Made by a program: the position numbers and the translations under genes. Below are positions 27,022-37,574 of a DNA stretch of 64,000 nucleotides, piece after piece (position 1 is the stretch's first letter; each line of letters starts with the position of its first letter). The stretch is taken from the NCBI RefSeq assembly GCF_938010525.1, contig NZ_CALLVK010000023.1, forward strand, positions 94,863 through 158,862. The letters are read 5' to 3'. The DNA comes from Abiotrophia sp938010525 (GTDB lineage Bacteria > Bacillota > Bacilli > Lactobacillales > Aerococcaceae). The notes below the pieces were generated by a model, which worked only from the letters and a program-made list of their open reading frames with translations, had not been told where the DNA came from and made no database searches.

Positions 27022-27747
27022 TTGAATTCTCAACAATTATCGCGGCGTTTAGCCACAGTGGCAGACTTGATTTGCCAGTATGGGGCAAGTGACATCCGTT
27101 TGGCGGATATTGGCAGTGACCATGCCTATTTGCCTTGCCATCTGGCCCTCAATCAAAAAATTCAAGCAGCAGTAGCAGGGGAGGTCGTAAAGGGGCCTTA
27201 TCAATCTGCCCAAGCCGAGGTTCAAAGTCAGGGCTTAGATTCAATGATTCAAGTAAGACTGGGGGACGGCTTAGCCGTCATCCAAGCTGACGATGCCATT
27301 AATGTTATCAGTATTTGTGGCATGGGAGGCAGTCTCATTCGGTCTATATTGGACGAGGGGCAAGATAAGTTAAGTCATGGCCCATTGCTAGTGCTTCAGC
27401 CAAATATCGGGGAAGCGACTTTAAGAACCTGGCTCAGTCAACACGACTACCAGATTGTCCACGAGACCATTGTGGAAGACAGTCAACGACTCTATGAAAT
27501 TATCGTTGCCCAGCATCAACCAGGTGCCTCTGATTTAAGTCCACGCCAGGCCTATCTTGGTCCAATCTTAAGCCAAATCAGAGGGCCTTTATATAAACAA
27601 AAATGGGCTCGAGAGGAAGCCAATCTCAAGGCCATTCAAGCCCAAATTCAAGCAGCACCTCAACCAGATCAGTCTAAACTAGCCGAAATCGCTGAAAAGT
27701 TAAGCTGGATTGCGGAAAGCTTAAGCCAATGTCAAGAAGAGGAGTAA
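27022..27747 (+). CDS. trmK: tRNA (adenine22-N1)-methyltransferase
   Basis: A 241-residue Rossmann-fold methyltransferase of the TrmK (YqfN) family, which makes m1A22 in tRNA. It has the SAM-binding DIGSDHAYLPCHLAL, VAGEVVKGPYQSA, RLGDGLAVI and SICGMGGSLI motifs, then a helical C-terminus (Lys/Gln/Ala-rich). It starts at TTG 27022 behind a strong GGAGG at 27011-27015. It forms the conserved pair with the Nif3-type gene eight bases downstream, as in Bacillus yqfN-yqfO. Confidence 0.93.
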   Translation: MNSQQLSRRLATVADLICQYGASDIRLADIGSDHAYLPCHLALNQKIQAAVAGEVVKGPYQSAQAEVQSQGLDSMIQVRLGDGLAVIQADDAINVISICGMGGSLIRSILDEGQDKLSHGPLLVLQPNIGEATLRTWLSQHDYQIVHETIVEDSQRLYEIIVAQHQPGASDLSPRQAYLGPILSQIRGPLYKQKWAREEANLKAIQAQIQAAPQPDQSKLAEIAEKLSWIAESLSQCQEEE

Positions 27748-27754
27748 TGATAGC

Positions 27755-28561
27755 ATGACAAGTTTTCGCCAATTAATGACCGCTCTTGAGACCCACTATC
27801 CGCCTCAAATGGCCGAGTCCTGGGACCAAGTCGGCAACCACTTTGGTCGGCCTGAGGCTCCTGTTAAGCGCCTAATGGCGGTTTTGGATTTAGATGATGC
27901 CAGTCTAGCCGAAGCCATTGAGAAGGGTGTAGATACTTTAATCGTTCACCATCCAGTCCTCTTCAGTCCAATTAGACGGTTTGACTTTTCCAGTCCTGAA
28001 CAGGCTCGCTACGAAGCCTTAATTAAGCATGACATCAAAGTATTTGCTATGCATACTAACTTTGACATTGCCCACAATGGCATGAATGACTGGCTAGCAG
28101 AGCAGCTAGGCCTAGAAGAAGTAACGTCCTTAACACCTGGCGCTCAAGAAGGCCAGCCTGGCTTAGGGCGAGTGGGGAATCTGCCTCAAGCGCTCAATCG
28201 GCAGGCCCTATTGGCTCTCTTGAAGTCAACCTATGGCCGGACGGAATTGCCAGTGGTAGAAGCAAAGCCTAAGGATAGCTATCAACGAATTGCCTTGATC
28301 GGCGGTAGCGGGACCCAGCCAGAATATATTCAAGCGGTGGCGCAAAGCCAGGCTGACGTCTTTTTAACCGGAGACATTTCCTACCATCGGGCGCAATTAT
28401 GCTATCAAGAAGACATGATGACGGTCGATGTGGGTCACTATGTCGAGAGCATCTTCAAAGAAAAAATGCCAGCCTTTCTGACCCAATTAGCTCAAGAGCA
28501 AGGCTTTGACTATCAAGTCATCCCATCTCAAGCATCAACTAACCCCTTCCGTTATGAATAG
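27755..28561 (+). CDS. Nif3-like dinuclear metal centre protein
   Basis: A 268-residue Nif3 (YqfO/YbgI) family protein. It has SWDQVGNHFG near the N-terminus, LIVHHPVLFSP, AMHTNFDIAHNGMNDWLAE and, at the C-terminus, TGDISYHRA and VDVGHYVES. These supply the His/Asp/Glu ligands of a two-metal site. It is the short form without the central PII-like insertion found in Bacillus YqfO. The family has been linked to GTP cyclohydrolase-like folds, but its cellular role is unsettled. It sits between trmK and pepT in one transcription unit. Confidence 0.88.
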   Translation: MTSFRQLMTALETHYPPQMAESWDQVGNHFGRPEAPVKRLMAVLDLDDASLAEAIEKGVDTLIVHHPVLFSPIRRFDFSSPEQARYEALIKHDIKVFAMHTNFDIAHNGMNDWLAEQLGLEEVTSLTPGAQEGQPGLGRVGNLPQALNRQALLALLKSTYGRTELPVVEAKPKDSYQRIALIGGSGTQPEYIQAVAQSQADVFLTGDISYHRAQLCYQEDMMTVDVGHYVESIFKEKMPAFLTQLAQEQGFDYQVIPSQASTNPFRYE

Positions 28562-28573
28562 GAGAGACATCTA

Positions 28574-29815
28574 ATGACAGAACAATTTTTCCAAGAAACC
28601 CAAGAACGTTTAATCCGTTATGCTAAAATTAACACCCGCTCTGATGAAGCTAGCACCAGTGTGCCTTCAACCGCTTGTCAGTTGGACTTACTGCATCTCT
28701 TAGTGGATGAATTGAAGGCCATTGGCCTCCAAGAAGTGGAGTTCAACCCAGAAAATGCCTTTGTAACGGCAACCCTCCCAGCAACTAGCGACAAGCCAGT
28801 CCCAACCATCGGCTTTATCGCACACGTGGATACGGCAGACTTCAATTCTGAGAATGTTCAACCTCGCCTTATTCCCAATTATGATGGTCAAGACATCGTC
28901 CTCAATCAGGCTCAAGATATTGTCATGAAGGTAGCGGACTTCCCAGCCTTAAGCAGTTACCAAGGTCAAACTTTGATTGTAACGGATGGGACAACCCTCT
29001 TAGGGGCAGACGACAAGTCTGGTATTGCTGAAATCATGACGGCTATGGCTTATTTGGCGGCTCATCCTGAGATTGAACATGGTAAGGTAAGAGTTGCCTT
29101 TGGTCCAGATGAAGAAATTGGTCGTGGGGCCGACCGCTTTGACGTGGCGCACTTTGGCTGTGATTTCGCCTATACCATGGATGGTGGGCCGGTCGGTGAG
29201 CTCCAATATGAGAGCTTCAATGCGGCAGGGGCACGTCTGCATTTCCACGGTAAAAATATCCACCCAGGGACTGCCAAGGGTAAGATGATTAATGCAGTAC
29301 AATTGCTTAAGGACTTCCTCTCTGCTTTGCCAGAAGATCAAGTGCCTGAGAAGACAGATGGCCGGCAAGGCTTTATCCATCCAATGGAAGCCCAAGTGAC
29401 CGTAGATCAAGGCCAGTTAGACTTAATTATTCGGGACCACGACCGACAAGCCTTTCAAGCTAAGAAGGATCTGGTCCAAAGCATTGTTGATAAGATGAAT
29501 GCGGCCTATCCAGTCCCAGTTCTTAGCCTTGAAATGAAGGACCAATACTACAACATGGCCGAAGTCATTGAGCAAGACATGAAGTCTGTTGAACTGGCCA
29601 AGTCTGCCATGGAAGCCATTGGGATTAAGCCAATTATTGAACCCATTCGTGGTGGGACCGATGGATCTAAGATTTCCTTCATGGGCTTACCAACACCTAA
29701 TATTTTTGCCGGGGGCGAGAACATGCATGGACGCTATGAATTTGTCGCAGTTGAATCCATGGTTAAAGCAACCCAAGTCATCGTCGGTATTATCCAAGCA
29801 AACGCTCAGGCCTAA
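28574..29815 (+). CDS. pepT: Peptidase T (tripeptide aminopeptidase)
   Basis: An M20B zinc aminopeptidase of 413 residues that removes N-terminal residues from tripeptides in the cytoplasm. It has FIAHVDTADF (first zinc His/Asp), LGADDKSGIAEIM (bridging Asp), FGPDEEIGRGAD (catalytic Glu-Glu), YTMDGGPVGE (Asp ligand), and IRGGTDGSKIS with NIFAGGENMHGRYE (last His). Length is exactly family-typical. AGGAGAG lies before the ATG. It probably shares the trmK promoter. Confidence 0.95.
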   Translation: MTEQFFQETQERLIRYAKINTRSDEASTSVPSTACQLDLLHLLVDELKAIGLQEVEFNPENAFVTATLPATSDKPVPTIGFIAHVDTADFNSENVQPRLIPNYDGQDIVLNQAQDIVMKVADFPALSSYQGQTLIVTDGTTLLGADDKSGIAEIMTAMAYLAAHPEIEHGKVRVAFGPDEEIGRGADRFDVAHFGCDFAYTMDGGPVGELQYESFNAAGARLHFHGKNIHPGTAKGKMINAVQLLKDFLSALPEDQVPEKTDGRQGFIHPMEAQVTVDQGQLDLIIRDHDRQAFQAKKDLVQSIVDKMNAAYPVPVLSLEMKDQYYNMAEVIEQDMKSVELAKSAMEAIGIKPIIEPIRGGTDGSKISFMGLPTPNIFAGGENMHGRYEFVAVESMVKATQVIVGIIQANAQA

Positions 29816-29876
29816 GGTCTGAGCTTCTTGCCCTATCAAATAGACCTTACCATCGATAGAGAAAGGAGGGCCCCGC

Positions 29877-32800
29877 ATGCTACAATTTGTCCTAGGGGGA
29901 CTGGATCGTGCTAAGAAAAAAATCTTGGTAGATAAATTATTGGACATCAAAGCCAAGGAGCCTGAGGCCCAGCTATTTTATTTAGTACCTGAACACTTAA
30001 AATTTGATATGGAGTCCTATTTGCTAGCAGCTGTCCAAGACAAATATGGCTCCAATGAGGCGGCTCTAGTCGACATTCAGGTAGTTTCCTTCAAACGCCT
30101 GGCCTGGTTCCTCATGCCTAACAGCCTAGCGGATGAAAAGCCAATTTCTAGTATTGGCCAGATTATGATTATTAAACGCCTGCTGGCACGCTATCAGGAC
30201 CAATTACAGGTCTTTCGTGGTCAGGTCAAGCATCAGGGTTTTGCCGAGAAATTAGCCCAGCTCTTCGATGAACTCTATCTAGGGCAAATTCAGCCCGAGA
30301 ATCTGAGTCAAGTGCCTGACTTGAACCAGCAGGAAGCCAAGCGTCTAGCTGAGTTGGCCCTGCTCTATCAAGGCTTCATCCAAGAAATTGAAGGGCAAGT
30401 CATAGGACATTATCACGACTTGCAGCGTTTGGATAGCTACCTTAAGTCTCATCCCTTAAGCCGGCCAAGCTATTTGGTCGTGGACCACCATTATTTCTTC
30501 AATGGTCAGCAGCTACAATTATTGACCACCTTGATTCAACAATGTCAGGCTGTCTGGATTACCTTGCCTTTATCCCAGCAAGCGGCTCGTTCTAAAGCCT
30601 ATGATCCACTCATCGAAGTAGCTCGTCATACTTATGGGCAAATGCAATTGCTAGCCCAGTCACTCCATTTGCCTGTGGCAGAGGATTGGACCATTGACCA
30701 GGTAGAGGAGGGCTATCAAGCTAATATTTTAACGTTAGCCCAGGCCTTTGAAAATCACTTGCGACTGGCCCCTCAAGAACTGAGTCAGCCGCTCAATCAA
30801 GTTAAGACTCATGTGATTTGGGAGCACGATGCCATTCAGACGGAAGTCCGACATACCAGCAACAAGATTCACCAGTTGGTGAGTCAGGAGGGCTACCGTT
30901 ACCGTGATATCTTAGTTCTCACGCGGGATATGGACCGTTATCGTCCCTTGGTGACAGCCCTCTTTGAACAGAATGATATTCCTTATTTCTATGATCATGC
31001 CGTAAGTATGGGCCAGCATCCCCTGGTCCTGTGGCTGGAATCGGGGCTCAAGCTCTATCGCTATCGCTACCAGCTAGCCGACATCTTCGGCATTCTTAAA
31101 TCAGGTCTCTGGCTACCGGCTGACCTGAGAGCTGCTATAGTCCAAAATCCCCAGGATGGACCAGCCCTAGAAGAGGAATTTAAGGCGCAAGTTGACTTAC
31201 TTGAAAATGTGGTGCTAGCTAATGGCTATGTGGGCTATCGCTTTGCCCAATTGTCTTTTGAATGGCGCTTTGACCAAGCAGATCGTCCTTATGTCAATGC
31301 CGCTGGTCAGGTGACCGGCCAAACCTATGGACAGGTGGTACAAGCCTTGCGGGAGTCCTTCTTGGCTGATTTTGCTACTTACCAAGACTTAGCTCAGGCG
31401 ACTAGTTTTAACGGCCAAAAAGCTGCTGAGTGGCTCTATCAGTGGTTGGAAGAGGTAGGTGTTAAGGACCGTCTGATTGCCCGGCGCGACCAAGCCATCC
31501 AAAAAGGTGACCTGGCCCTGTCTCGCCAGTATGAACAAGTTTGGCAGACCTTGACCGCCAGTCTAGATGAATTCTATCAACTTTATGGAGAGGCCGAGCT
31601 GACCTATAGTGAGTTCCAAGAACTCCTGCTAACGGGTTTGAATGAAGCCACCTTCCATATTATTCCACCAGCCCTAGACCAAGTCATGGTTACTAGCATG
31701 GAAAGTCCTCAGGTTCAAGCTTATAAGGTTTGTTTTGTGATAGGGGCAGACGAGCTAACGCTACCTAAGCATCATCAAGAAGATTCGCTACTGAGTGTGG
31801 CCAACCGCCAATCTCTGGGGGAAAGTCTTTTGCCTTACCAGCAACTGCGCCAGTCTAGCCAGCACAATTATAGTTTAGAACTGCTCATAACCCAGCAGGT
31901 CTTGCTCAGCGCCAGCGACCGACTCTATCTCTCTTATGTGGCTATGAAGGGGCAACAGACCGTTAAGCTATCTCCATATTTGCAGCAATTGGCTAAGCAA
32001 TTCCATCTGCCTATTAAGACCTATACCCATACCTTGATTCATCAGAATCAAGTCAAATTAAGCCGACTTGAGTTTGGTCGTTATCCGGTCCAAATGAGTC
32101 CGCTCTTGCAGCTAGTCCATCACTATTCGCAGCAAAAGGACCGACCAAGTACTGCCTTTCTAGACTTTTTGACCTTAATGGCCAGCCAAAATCCTCATAC
32201 TTGGGTACTCTTGGCTCAACTCTTCCAATTTAACCAACTGCCTCAGAATCTGACACCAGAGACAGCCTTGGCCCTCTTCGGTCAGAAGATGACGGCATCA
32301 GTTTCTAAGTTAGAACAGTATTACCAGGATCCTTATAGTCATTTCTTGCTTTATGGGCTAAAAATTCGTCCCCGTCAGCAGCTAGAGTTAAATGCCGCAG
32401 GGGCAGGGGATTATTATCATGATTTCCTAGATAAATTTACCCAAGCACAAGCGGCTAGGCCTGATTTTGAAACTAACTTTGCTAGCATTCAGACCCTTAT
32501 GGCGGAAGACATACGCTTTAATATCTTTGGCACCAATCCTCGCATGCACTTGATTAAGCGCAAGCTGGATCAACAATTGCGGCAATTTTTAAGTGTCAGT
32601 CTGGCGCAAAGTCAAGCCTTGACGGTTCAACCCATTGCGACCGAGCTGGTCTTTGGTAGCCAGCAAGAAGCAGGGTTAATCCTGCCTTTGGATAAGGGCA
32701 ACCTTACCTTACGAGGTAAGATTGACCGCATTGATGCGGATCCAAGCAAAAGTTACTACCAGGTAGTGGACTACAAATCCGGTAAGAAGACTTTTAACCT

Positions 32801-33413
32801 AGTAGACTTCTATTATGGTTTGGATTTGCAGGTCTTGACCTACTTGAAAGTTGCCAGTCAACGCTATCCTCATGCCCAGGCGGTAGGCGCCTTCTATCAA
32901 TCCTTAGCAGGTGGTTTCGTCAAGGTAGATGGTAAGCAATTGGCTCTACTGAGTCAGGATGGGCTAGATTTTGCTAAGAACCAACTTCATCCATACAAGG
33001 GGCTGATGACCATCTCGGGCTCTGAATTAGTGGCCATTGAGCCTGGCTTAGCCAATCAGTCTAAGAGTCAGATCTACCCGGTTCAGCTTAAAAAAGATGG
33101 TAGCTACTATCAGCATGTTCCGGCTGTCAATCAAGCGGAATTAAGCCTAATCAATCAACATCTGCTCCATTTGATGACCCAGGCAGGGAATGCCATTCAA
33201 AGAGGGGATATCAGCTTGGCGCCCTTTAAGGATGAGCGCTTTACACCTAGCCTGCAAGCCGACTATCGGGTTATTACAGGCTTTGATGCAACCGTGCATT
33301 ATGGTGCTTACCGTCATAAACGCCTGGCTAAGGATCAAGTCTTAGCCCAAATCGAAAAAGAAGCAAGTAAGACAGAAAACACGGAAACGAGTGAGAAAGG
33401 AGGCCAGCTATGA
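29877..33413 (+). CDS. rexB: ATP-dependent helicase/nuclease subunit B (RexB/AddB)
   Basis: The 1178-residue B subunit of the RexAB (AddAB) double-strand-break repair enzyme. The N-terminus, where AddB has a P-loop, reads LGGLDRAKKKILVDKLL and lacks the Gly-Lys-Thr motif. The C-terminal nuclease has the D...D-x-K pattern in KIDRIDADPSK and VVDYKSGKKTF (around residues 945-975). The cysteines that hold a 4Fe-4S cluster in Bacillus AddB are not visible, which places it with the streptococcal RexB class. It begins behind AAAGGAGGG and overlaps rexA by four bases. Confidence 0.93.
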   Translation: MLQFVLGGLDRAKKKILVDKLLDIKAKEPEAQLFYLVPEHLKFDMESYLLAAVQDKYGSNEAALVDIQVVSFKRLAWFLMPNSLADEKPISSIGQIMIIKRLLARYQDQLQVFRGQVKHQGFAEKLAQLFDELYLGQIQPENLSQVPDLNQQEAKRLAELALLYQGFIQEIEGQVIGHYHDLQRLDSYLKSHPLSRPSYLVVDHHYFFNGQQLQLLTTLIQQCQAVWITLPLSQQAARSKAYDPLIEVARHTYGQMQLLAQSLHLPVAEDWTIDQVEEGYQANILTLAQAFENHLRLAPQELSQPLNQVKTHVIWEHDAIQTEVRHTSNKIHQLVSQEGYRYRDILVLTRDMDRYRPLVTALFEQNDIPYFYDHAVSMGQHPLVLWLESGLKLYRYRYQLADIFGILKSGLWLPADLRAAIVQNPQDGPALEEEFKAQVDLLENVVLANGYVGYRFAQLSFEWRFDQADRPYVNAAGQVTGQTYGQVVQALRESFLADFATYQDLAQATSFNGQKAAEWLYQWLEEVGVKDRLIARRDQAIQKGDLALSRQYEQVWQTLTASLDEFYQLYGEAELTYSEFQELLLTGLNEATFHIIPPALDQVMVTSMESPQVQAYKVCFVIGADELTLPKHHQEDSLLSVANRQSLGESLLPYQQLRQSSQHNYSLELLITQQVLLSASDRLYLSYVAMKGQQTVKLSPYLQQLAKQFHLPIKTYTHTLIHQNQVKLSRLEFGRYPVQMSPLLQLVHHYSQQKDRPSTAFLDFLTLMASQNPHTWVLLAQLFQFNQLPQNLTPETALALFGQKMTASVSKLEQYYQDPYSHFLLYGLKIRPRQQLELNAAGAGDYYHDFLDKFTQAQAARPDFETNFASIQTLMAEDIRFNIFGTNPRMHLIKRKLDQQLRQFLSVSLAQSQALTVQPIATELVFGSQQEAGLILPLDKGNLTLRGKIDRIDADPSKSYYQVVDYKSGKKTFNLVDFYYGLDLQVLTYLKVASQRYPHAQAVGAFYQSLAGGFVKVDGKQLALLSQDGLDFAKNQLHPYKGLMTISGSELVAIEPGLANQSKSQIYPVQLKKDGSYYQHVPAVNQAELSLINQHLLHLMTQAGNAIQRGDISLAPFKDERFTPSLQADYRVITGFDATVHYGAYRHKRLAKDQVLAQIEKEASKTENTETSEKGGQL

Positions 33414-36400
33414 CCTTGGGAGTTTTACCAGCTAAACCTTTGAATTCGCGATTTAATGATAGCCAGTGGGAAGCCATCCACCAACGGGGTAGCAATATTC
33501 TGGTCTCCGCTTCAGCTGGGTCAGGTAAGACCACGGTCTTGATTGAACGGATTCTCAATCATTTATTGACTCATTATGCCAACATGGACCAATTACTTGT
33601 GTCTACCTTTACGGAGGCCGCTGCTAGTGAGATGAAGGCGCGGATGGAGAACCGGCTCAAACAAGCCGTCAACCAGACGGCCGATAGAGCCGAGCAAGCC
33701 CATCTGGTCAGTCAACTTCAATTGTTGCCAGCCTCTCATATCCGAACCTTGCATAGTTTCTGTCTGCAGGTTATCCAACAGTATTTCTACATTATTGATT
33801 TTGACCCAAGTTTCCGACTCTTAACAGATGAGACGCAGAAATCCTTGCTCTATCAAGAAGTTTGGCAGGAGCTGATGATTGACCTGGTCCAAGATCCTGA
33901 CTGGCAGGAAAAACTTTTCCATCTGCTAGCTCAATTCAGTCCTGGGCCTAGTGACCAAGGGCTTTATCAATTGATTTTAGACCTTTATCAATTTGCTTCG
34001 TCTCATCCTGAGCCCCAAGTCTGGCTATCTCAGCTAGCAGACCAGGCCTTGCATTTTGAGGACTTTGCTCAGACCGGGCTCTATCAGGCAGTCCTTTTGC
34101 CTGAATGGCAGGCAAGTCTGTCACATGCTCAGCATCTGCTAGAACAGGCCTTGGCTGGCCTAGAAAGTCTGTCAGATGCAATGATAAGCAAATTACAGCC
34201 CCTCTTAGAAGCCGAGCGAAGTCAAGTGCAAGCCTTGCAGTCAGTCCTGACAGGTCAAGATTTAGCCCAAGTTTTTGCTCACTTCCAAAAAGTCGCCTTC
34301 GATAGATGGCCAAGCGGTAAGAAGGCGGAAGAAGACAAGGAGCTTTTGGAGCAAGTAAAGGCCCTACGAGATCAAGCCAAGGAGCAAATTGAGCGGGTGC
34401 GACAATTGATAGTCCTAGATTACGACACGACTATCTATGTAGAAGGGCAGGCGGGGGCTAGCATCCAAGACTTGGCTCACTTGACTCTTGAATTCCGTCA
34501 GGCTCTCTGGCAAGCAAAAGTTGCACAAAACTGTATTGACTATAATGACTTAGAGCACCTGACTCTCGATATTCTGGCCCCTTATGATGCAGACTTAGGA
34601 CAGCGGCAGCCTTCCGAGGCGGCTCTCTATTATCAGGATCTCTTCCGCGAAGTCTTAGTGGACGAGTACCAGGATATTAACGACATTCAAGCGACTATCT
34701 TAAGTTTTCTGTCGCGTGAACGGCGCCAAGACTTAAGTGGTAACCTCTTCATGGTAGGGGACGTCAAGCAGTCCATCTATGGCTTCCGTATGGCAGAACC
34801 TAGCCTCTTCTTAGCCAAGTATCAGGCCTATCAAGAGGGCAATGGCGGTCATCTGATTGTTTTAGACGCCAACTATCGTTCTCGGGACGAAATCTTACAA
34901 TTTACTAACTTCGTCTTCCAGCGTCTGATGGACCCAGGTTTTGGGGAAATGCAGTATGGGGCCATGGAGTCGCTCAAAACAGGCAATCACAGCTTTTTAC
35001 CTGCAGCTCCTGACCAGGAATTCGATATTGAATTCTTACTCTATGAGTCCTCTGCAGCAGATGAAGGGGAGAATCAAGACCAGGAATTAGACTTAGATCA
35101 AGGACTAGAGACTAGCCTTGAAGCGGAAGCTTGGCTTATTGGCCGGGATATTCAAGCGCGCGTCCAAGCAGGATGGCAAATTTATGACAAGGAACTAGGT
35201 CAGCAACGGCCCGTAACCTATCAGGACTTTGTCATTCTGAGTTCGACCCGCCATCCCTTTCAGCCGGTTAAACAAGTCTTTGATCAGCTAGGTATTCCAC
35301 TCCTAAGTCAGAATGTTGAGAACTATTTCCAACGTCAGGAAATTCGGCTCATGTTAGCCCTACTTAAATTGATTGATAACCCTCATCAAGACATTCCCTT
35401 AGTGGCCATTTTGCGGTCACATTTTGTGGGCCTAAGTGATGAGCAACTCAGTCAAATTCGCATCCGGGTACCTAATAGCGGCGGCTTCTATGAAGCCTGC
35501 CAGCAAGTGCTGCTCTTAGAAGAAGCGAGTCTAGTAGCCTTACAAGAAAGCTTGACTACCTTCATGGACAAACTCAAAGAATGGCGCCATCTAGCCCAAA
35601 GAGTGGACCTAGTCACCTTGATTTGGACCCTCTATCAAGAAACCTACTTCCTAGATTATGTGGCAGGTTTGGATCAAGGGGATCAACGCCAGGCTAACCT
35701 CCATGCTTTCTATGAACGGGTAGTAGAATTTGAAGCGGGTAACTATAAGGGCTTGACGGCCTTCGTTGGCTTTATTGAACAAATCATGGCCCACGACCAA
35801 GATTTGGCTGAGCCCCTCTTACTGAGTGAGGATCAGAATTTTGTGCGAGTCATGACCGTTCATGCCAGCAAGGGGCTAGAGTTTCCTTTTGTTTACCTAA
35901 TGCAGACGGGCAAACGTTTCAACATTCAGGATACGCAGAAGGTTTATGTACCTTCCAAACGCTATGGCTTGGGATTGGATTATCTGGATATCAAGCATCA
36001 ATTGCAGTATCCTTCCTTTATTAAGGAAGCTATTAAATTAGAACGTCGTGGCCAGTTGAAATCAGAAGAAATGCGTAAGCTCTATGTGGCTTTGACGCGT
36101 TGTGAGCAAAAATTAGTGATTGTGGGCAGTGTTAAATCTCAAGACCAAGTCCAGACTAAACAGGAGCAAGTGGTGGCTGCAACTGGCCAAGAATTGGTCA
36201 TGAATCGCGCCCTCCGCCAGGGAGCAGGAAGTTGGCTGGATTGGTTGCTCATGGCGACAGCCTTTAGTGGACGTCACCCTCAATCTACGACTGACTTTAC
36301 TAATGAACAAGTGCGTCTGACTTATGTGGCGGAAGCAGAGCTTTTGCCACTTCTCAAGGTATCTGCGTCTAGACCTTGGCTTCAGGATGACCAAAACTGG

Positions 36401-37345
36401 TTGGCAGATTTGAAATTAACAGTCGATCAACATGAGGTAACAAGTGAGGTAGGGGCCTTTATCCAAAGTCTCCTAGAGAGTCACTACGACTACGGCCTGG
36501 CTAGTAAGACCTCTAGCTACCAATCTGTGTCGGAGCTCAAGCGTCTCTATGAAGAACCTCATAATGAAAAACTATCTCACTTCACCGACCGACGGCCAGG
36601 GCAAATCAGTTGGGATTGGCTTAGTCAAGAAGATGAGGAAAGGGCGGAAGAGGCCGAGACAGGTCAAAAGGCAGGTATTCAGAGTATTCGATTTACTGGC
36701 GATACCTTCCAAGCGCCTCGCTTTGTCCGAGAGCGCCAAGCCTATACAGCTGCCCAGATTGGGACTTTTACCCACTATGTTATGCAGCAGCTAGACTTTA
36801 GTGCGCTAGAAGGGCTGGATGTGTCGGACTATCCGGCTGCCATTCAAGAGCAGGCGCAAGCTTGGCTAGCCGCTGGCTTTATGGAAGCTAGTCAGTGGGA
36901 GGCCGTTAAGTTAGCCAGCATCTGTCAATTTTTAGCTAGTGACTTGGGTCAAGTCCTGATTAAACAGGCTAAATCCCTACATCGAGAGCAGGCTTTCTCT
37001 TATCGTCTGCCAGCGGCCAAGTTGTTTGCTCGTCAGCTGGGGGCTGACCAGCTCCAAGAACTAGCAGGTAGTCAGCTCTTGGTCCATGGGGTCGTTGATA
37101 ATTATCTGAATTTGCCAGATGGTCGGCTCATCTTAATTGACTACAAGACCGACCGCTATCGTCCTTGGGCAAGCTTGACTAAGTCAGCCCAGATTGACCA
37201 GATTGTCGATAAGTATCGCTTCCAAATGAGCCTCTACGCTCGGGCCTTAAGCCTGGCAAAAGGCAAGCAAGTGACGGATGTTTACTTAGTTTTATTGGAT
37301 TTCGACCAGGTGGTGCCAGTCACCGACCTTTATGACTTTGATTAA
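33410..37345 (+). CDS. rexA: ATP-dependent helicase/nuclease subunit A (RexA/AddA)
   Basis: The 1311-residue UvrD-like motor and nuclease subunit. Walker A is ASAGSGKTT at residues 34-42, followed by STFTEAAASEMKAR, RTLHSFC and the DExx box VLVDEYQDIN. GDVKQSIYGFR and LDANYRSR follow, then VMTVHASKGLEFPFV and MRKLYVALTRCEQ. The C-terminal RecB-like nuclease has ILIDYKTDRYRP. All helicase and nuclease motifs are present, so the RexAB complex should be active. It shares its transcript with rexB, and its stop is followed by a strong terminator. Confidence 0.95.
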   Translation: MTLGVLPAKPLNSRFNDSQWEAIHQRGSNILVSASAGSGKTTVLIERILNHLLTHYANMDQLLVSTFTEAAASEMKARMENRLKQAVNQTADRAEQAHLVSQLQLLPASHIRTLHSFCLQVIQQYFYIIDFDPSFRLLTDETQKSLLYQEVWQELMIDLVQDPDWQEKLFHLLAQFSPGPSDQGLYQLILDLYQFASSHPEPQVWLSQLADQALHFEDFAQTGLYQAVLLPEWQASLSHAQHLLEQALAGLESLSDAMISKLQPLLEAERSQVQALQSVLTGQDLAQVFAHFQKVAFDRWPSGKKAEEDKELLEQVKALRDQAKEQIERVRQLIVLDYDTTIYVEGQAGASIQDLAHLTLEFRQALWQAKVAQNCIDYNDLEHLTLDILAPYDADLGQRQPSEAALYYQDLFREVLVDEYQDINDIQATILSFLSRERRQDLSGNLFMVGDVKQSIYGFRMAEPSLFLAKYQAYQEGNGGHLIVLDANYRSRDEILQFTNFVFQRLMDPGFGEMQYGAMESLKTGNHSFLPAAPDQEFDIEFLLYESSAADEGENQDQELDLDQGLETSLEAEAWLIGRDIQARVQAGWQIYDKELGQQRPVTYQDFVILSSTRHPFQPVKQVFDQLGIPLLSQNVENYFQRQEIRLMLALLKLIDNPHQDIPLVAILRSHFVGLSDEQLSQIRIRVPNSGGFYEACQQVLLLEEASLVALQESLTTFMDKLKEWRHLAQRVDLVTLIWTLYQETYFLDYVAGLDQGDQRQANLHAFYERVVEFEAGNYKGLTAFVGFIEQIMAHDQDLAEPLLLSEDQNFVRVMTVHASKGLEFPFVYLMQTGKRFNIQDTQKVYVPSKRYGLGLDYLDIKHQLQYPSFIKEAIKLERRGQLKSEEMRKLYVALTRCEQKLVIVGSVKSQDQVQTKQEQVVAATGQELVMNRALRQGAGSWLDWLLMATAFSGRHPQSTTDFTNEQVRLTYVAEAELLPLLKVSASRPWLQDDQNWLADLKLTVDQHEVTSEVGAFIQSLLESHYDYGLASKTSSYQSVSELKRLYEEPHNEKLSHFTDRRPGQISWDWLSQEDEERAEEAETGQKAGIQSIRFTGDTFQAPRFVRERQAYTAAQIGTFTHYVMQQLDFSALEGLDVSDYPAAIQEQAQAWLAAGFMEASQWEAVKLASICQFLASDLGQVLIKQAKSLHREQAFSYRLPAAKLFARQLGADQLQELAGSQLLVHGVVDNYLNLPDGRLILIDYKTDRYRPWASLTKSAQIDQIVDKYRFQMSLYARALSLAKGKQVTDVYLVLLDFDQVVPVTDLYDFD

Positions 37346-37354
37346 TAGGCCTTG

Positions 37355-37443
37355 AAAGGCTGGGACAAGGAAACTGAAGCTTGTCAAAAGTTGTCTTCTC
37401 TTAACAACTTTTGCAGGCAGTTGACCTTGCTCCCAGCTTTTTT
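37355..37443 (+). terminator. Long stem-loop terminator after rexA
   Basis: AAAGGCTGGGACAAGG (37355-37370) pairs with 37425-37440. Inside it CAAAAGTTG and CAACTTTTG form a second stem, and a T run ends the structure. At about 90 bases it is much larger than the other terminators in the window. Confidence 0.85.
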
Positions 37444-37574
37444 GCTTATGTGTGAAGGGTTTCGATACTTGGTAAAAAGGGGTACAGGGGGTTAGAATGC
37501 TCATTAATAGGCATAAATTGATATAAAAATTTATTTACATGTCTAGAAGAATATTTGAGAATAACTATTAGCTA

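Noticed and set aside
29813..29849. 8-bp inverted repeat between pepT and rexB as a terminator
   Set aside because: The loop is 21 bases and there is no T run, so it is not a convincing terminator. rexB may be co-transcribed with pepT.
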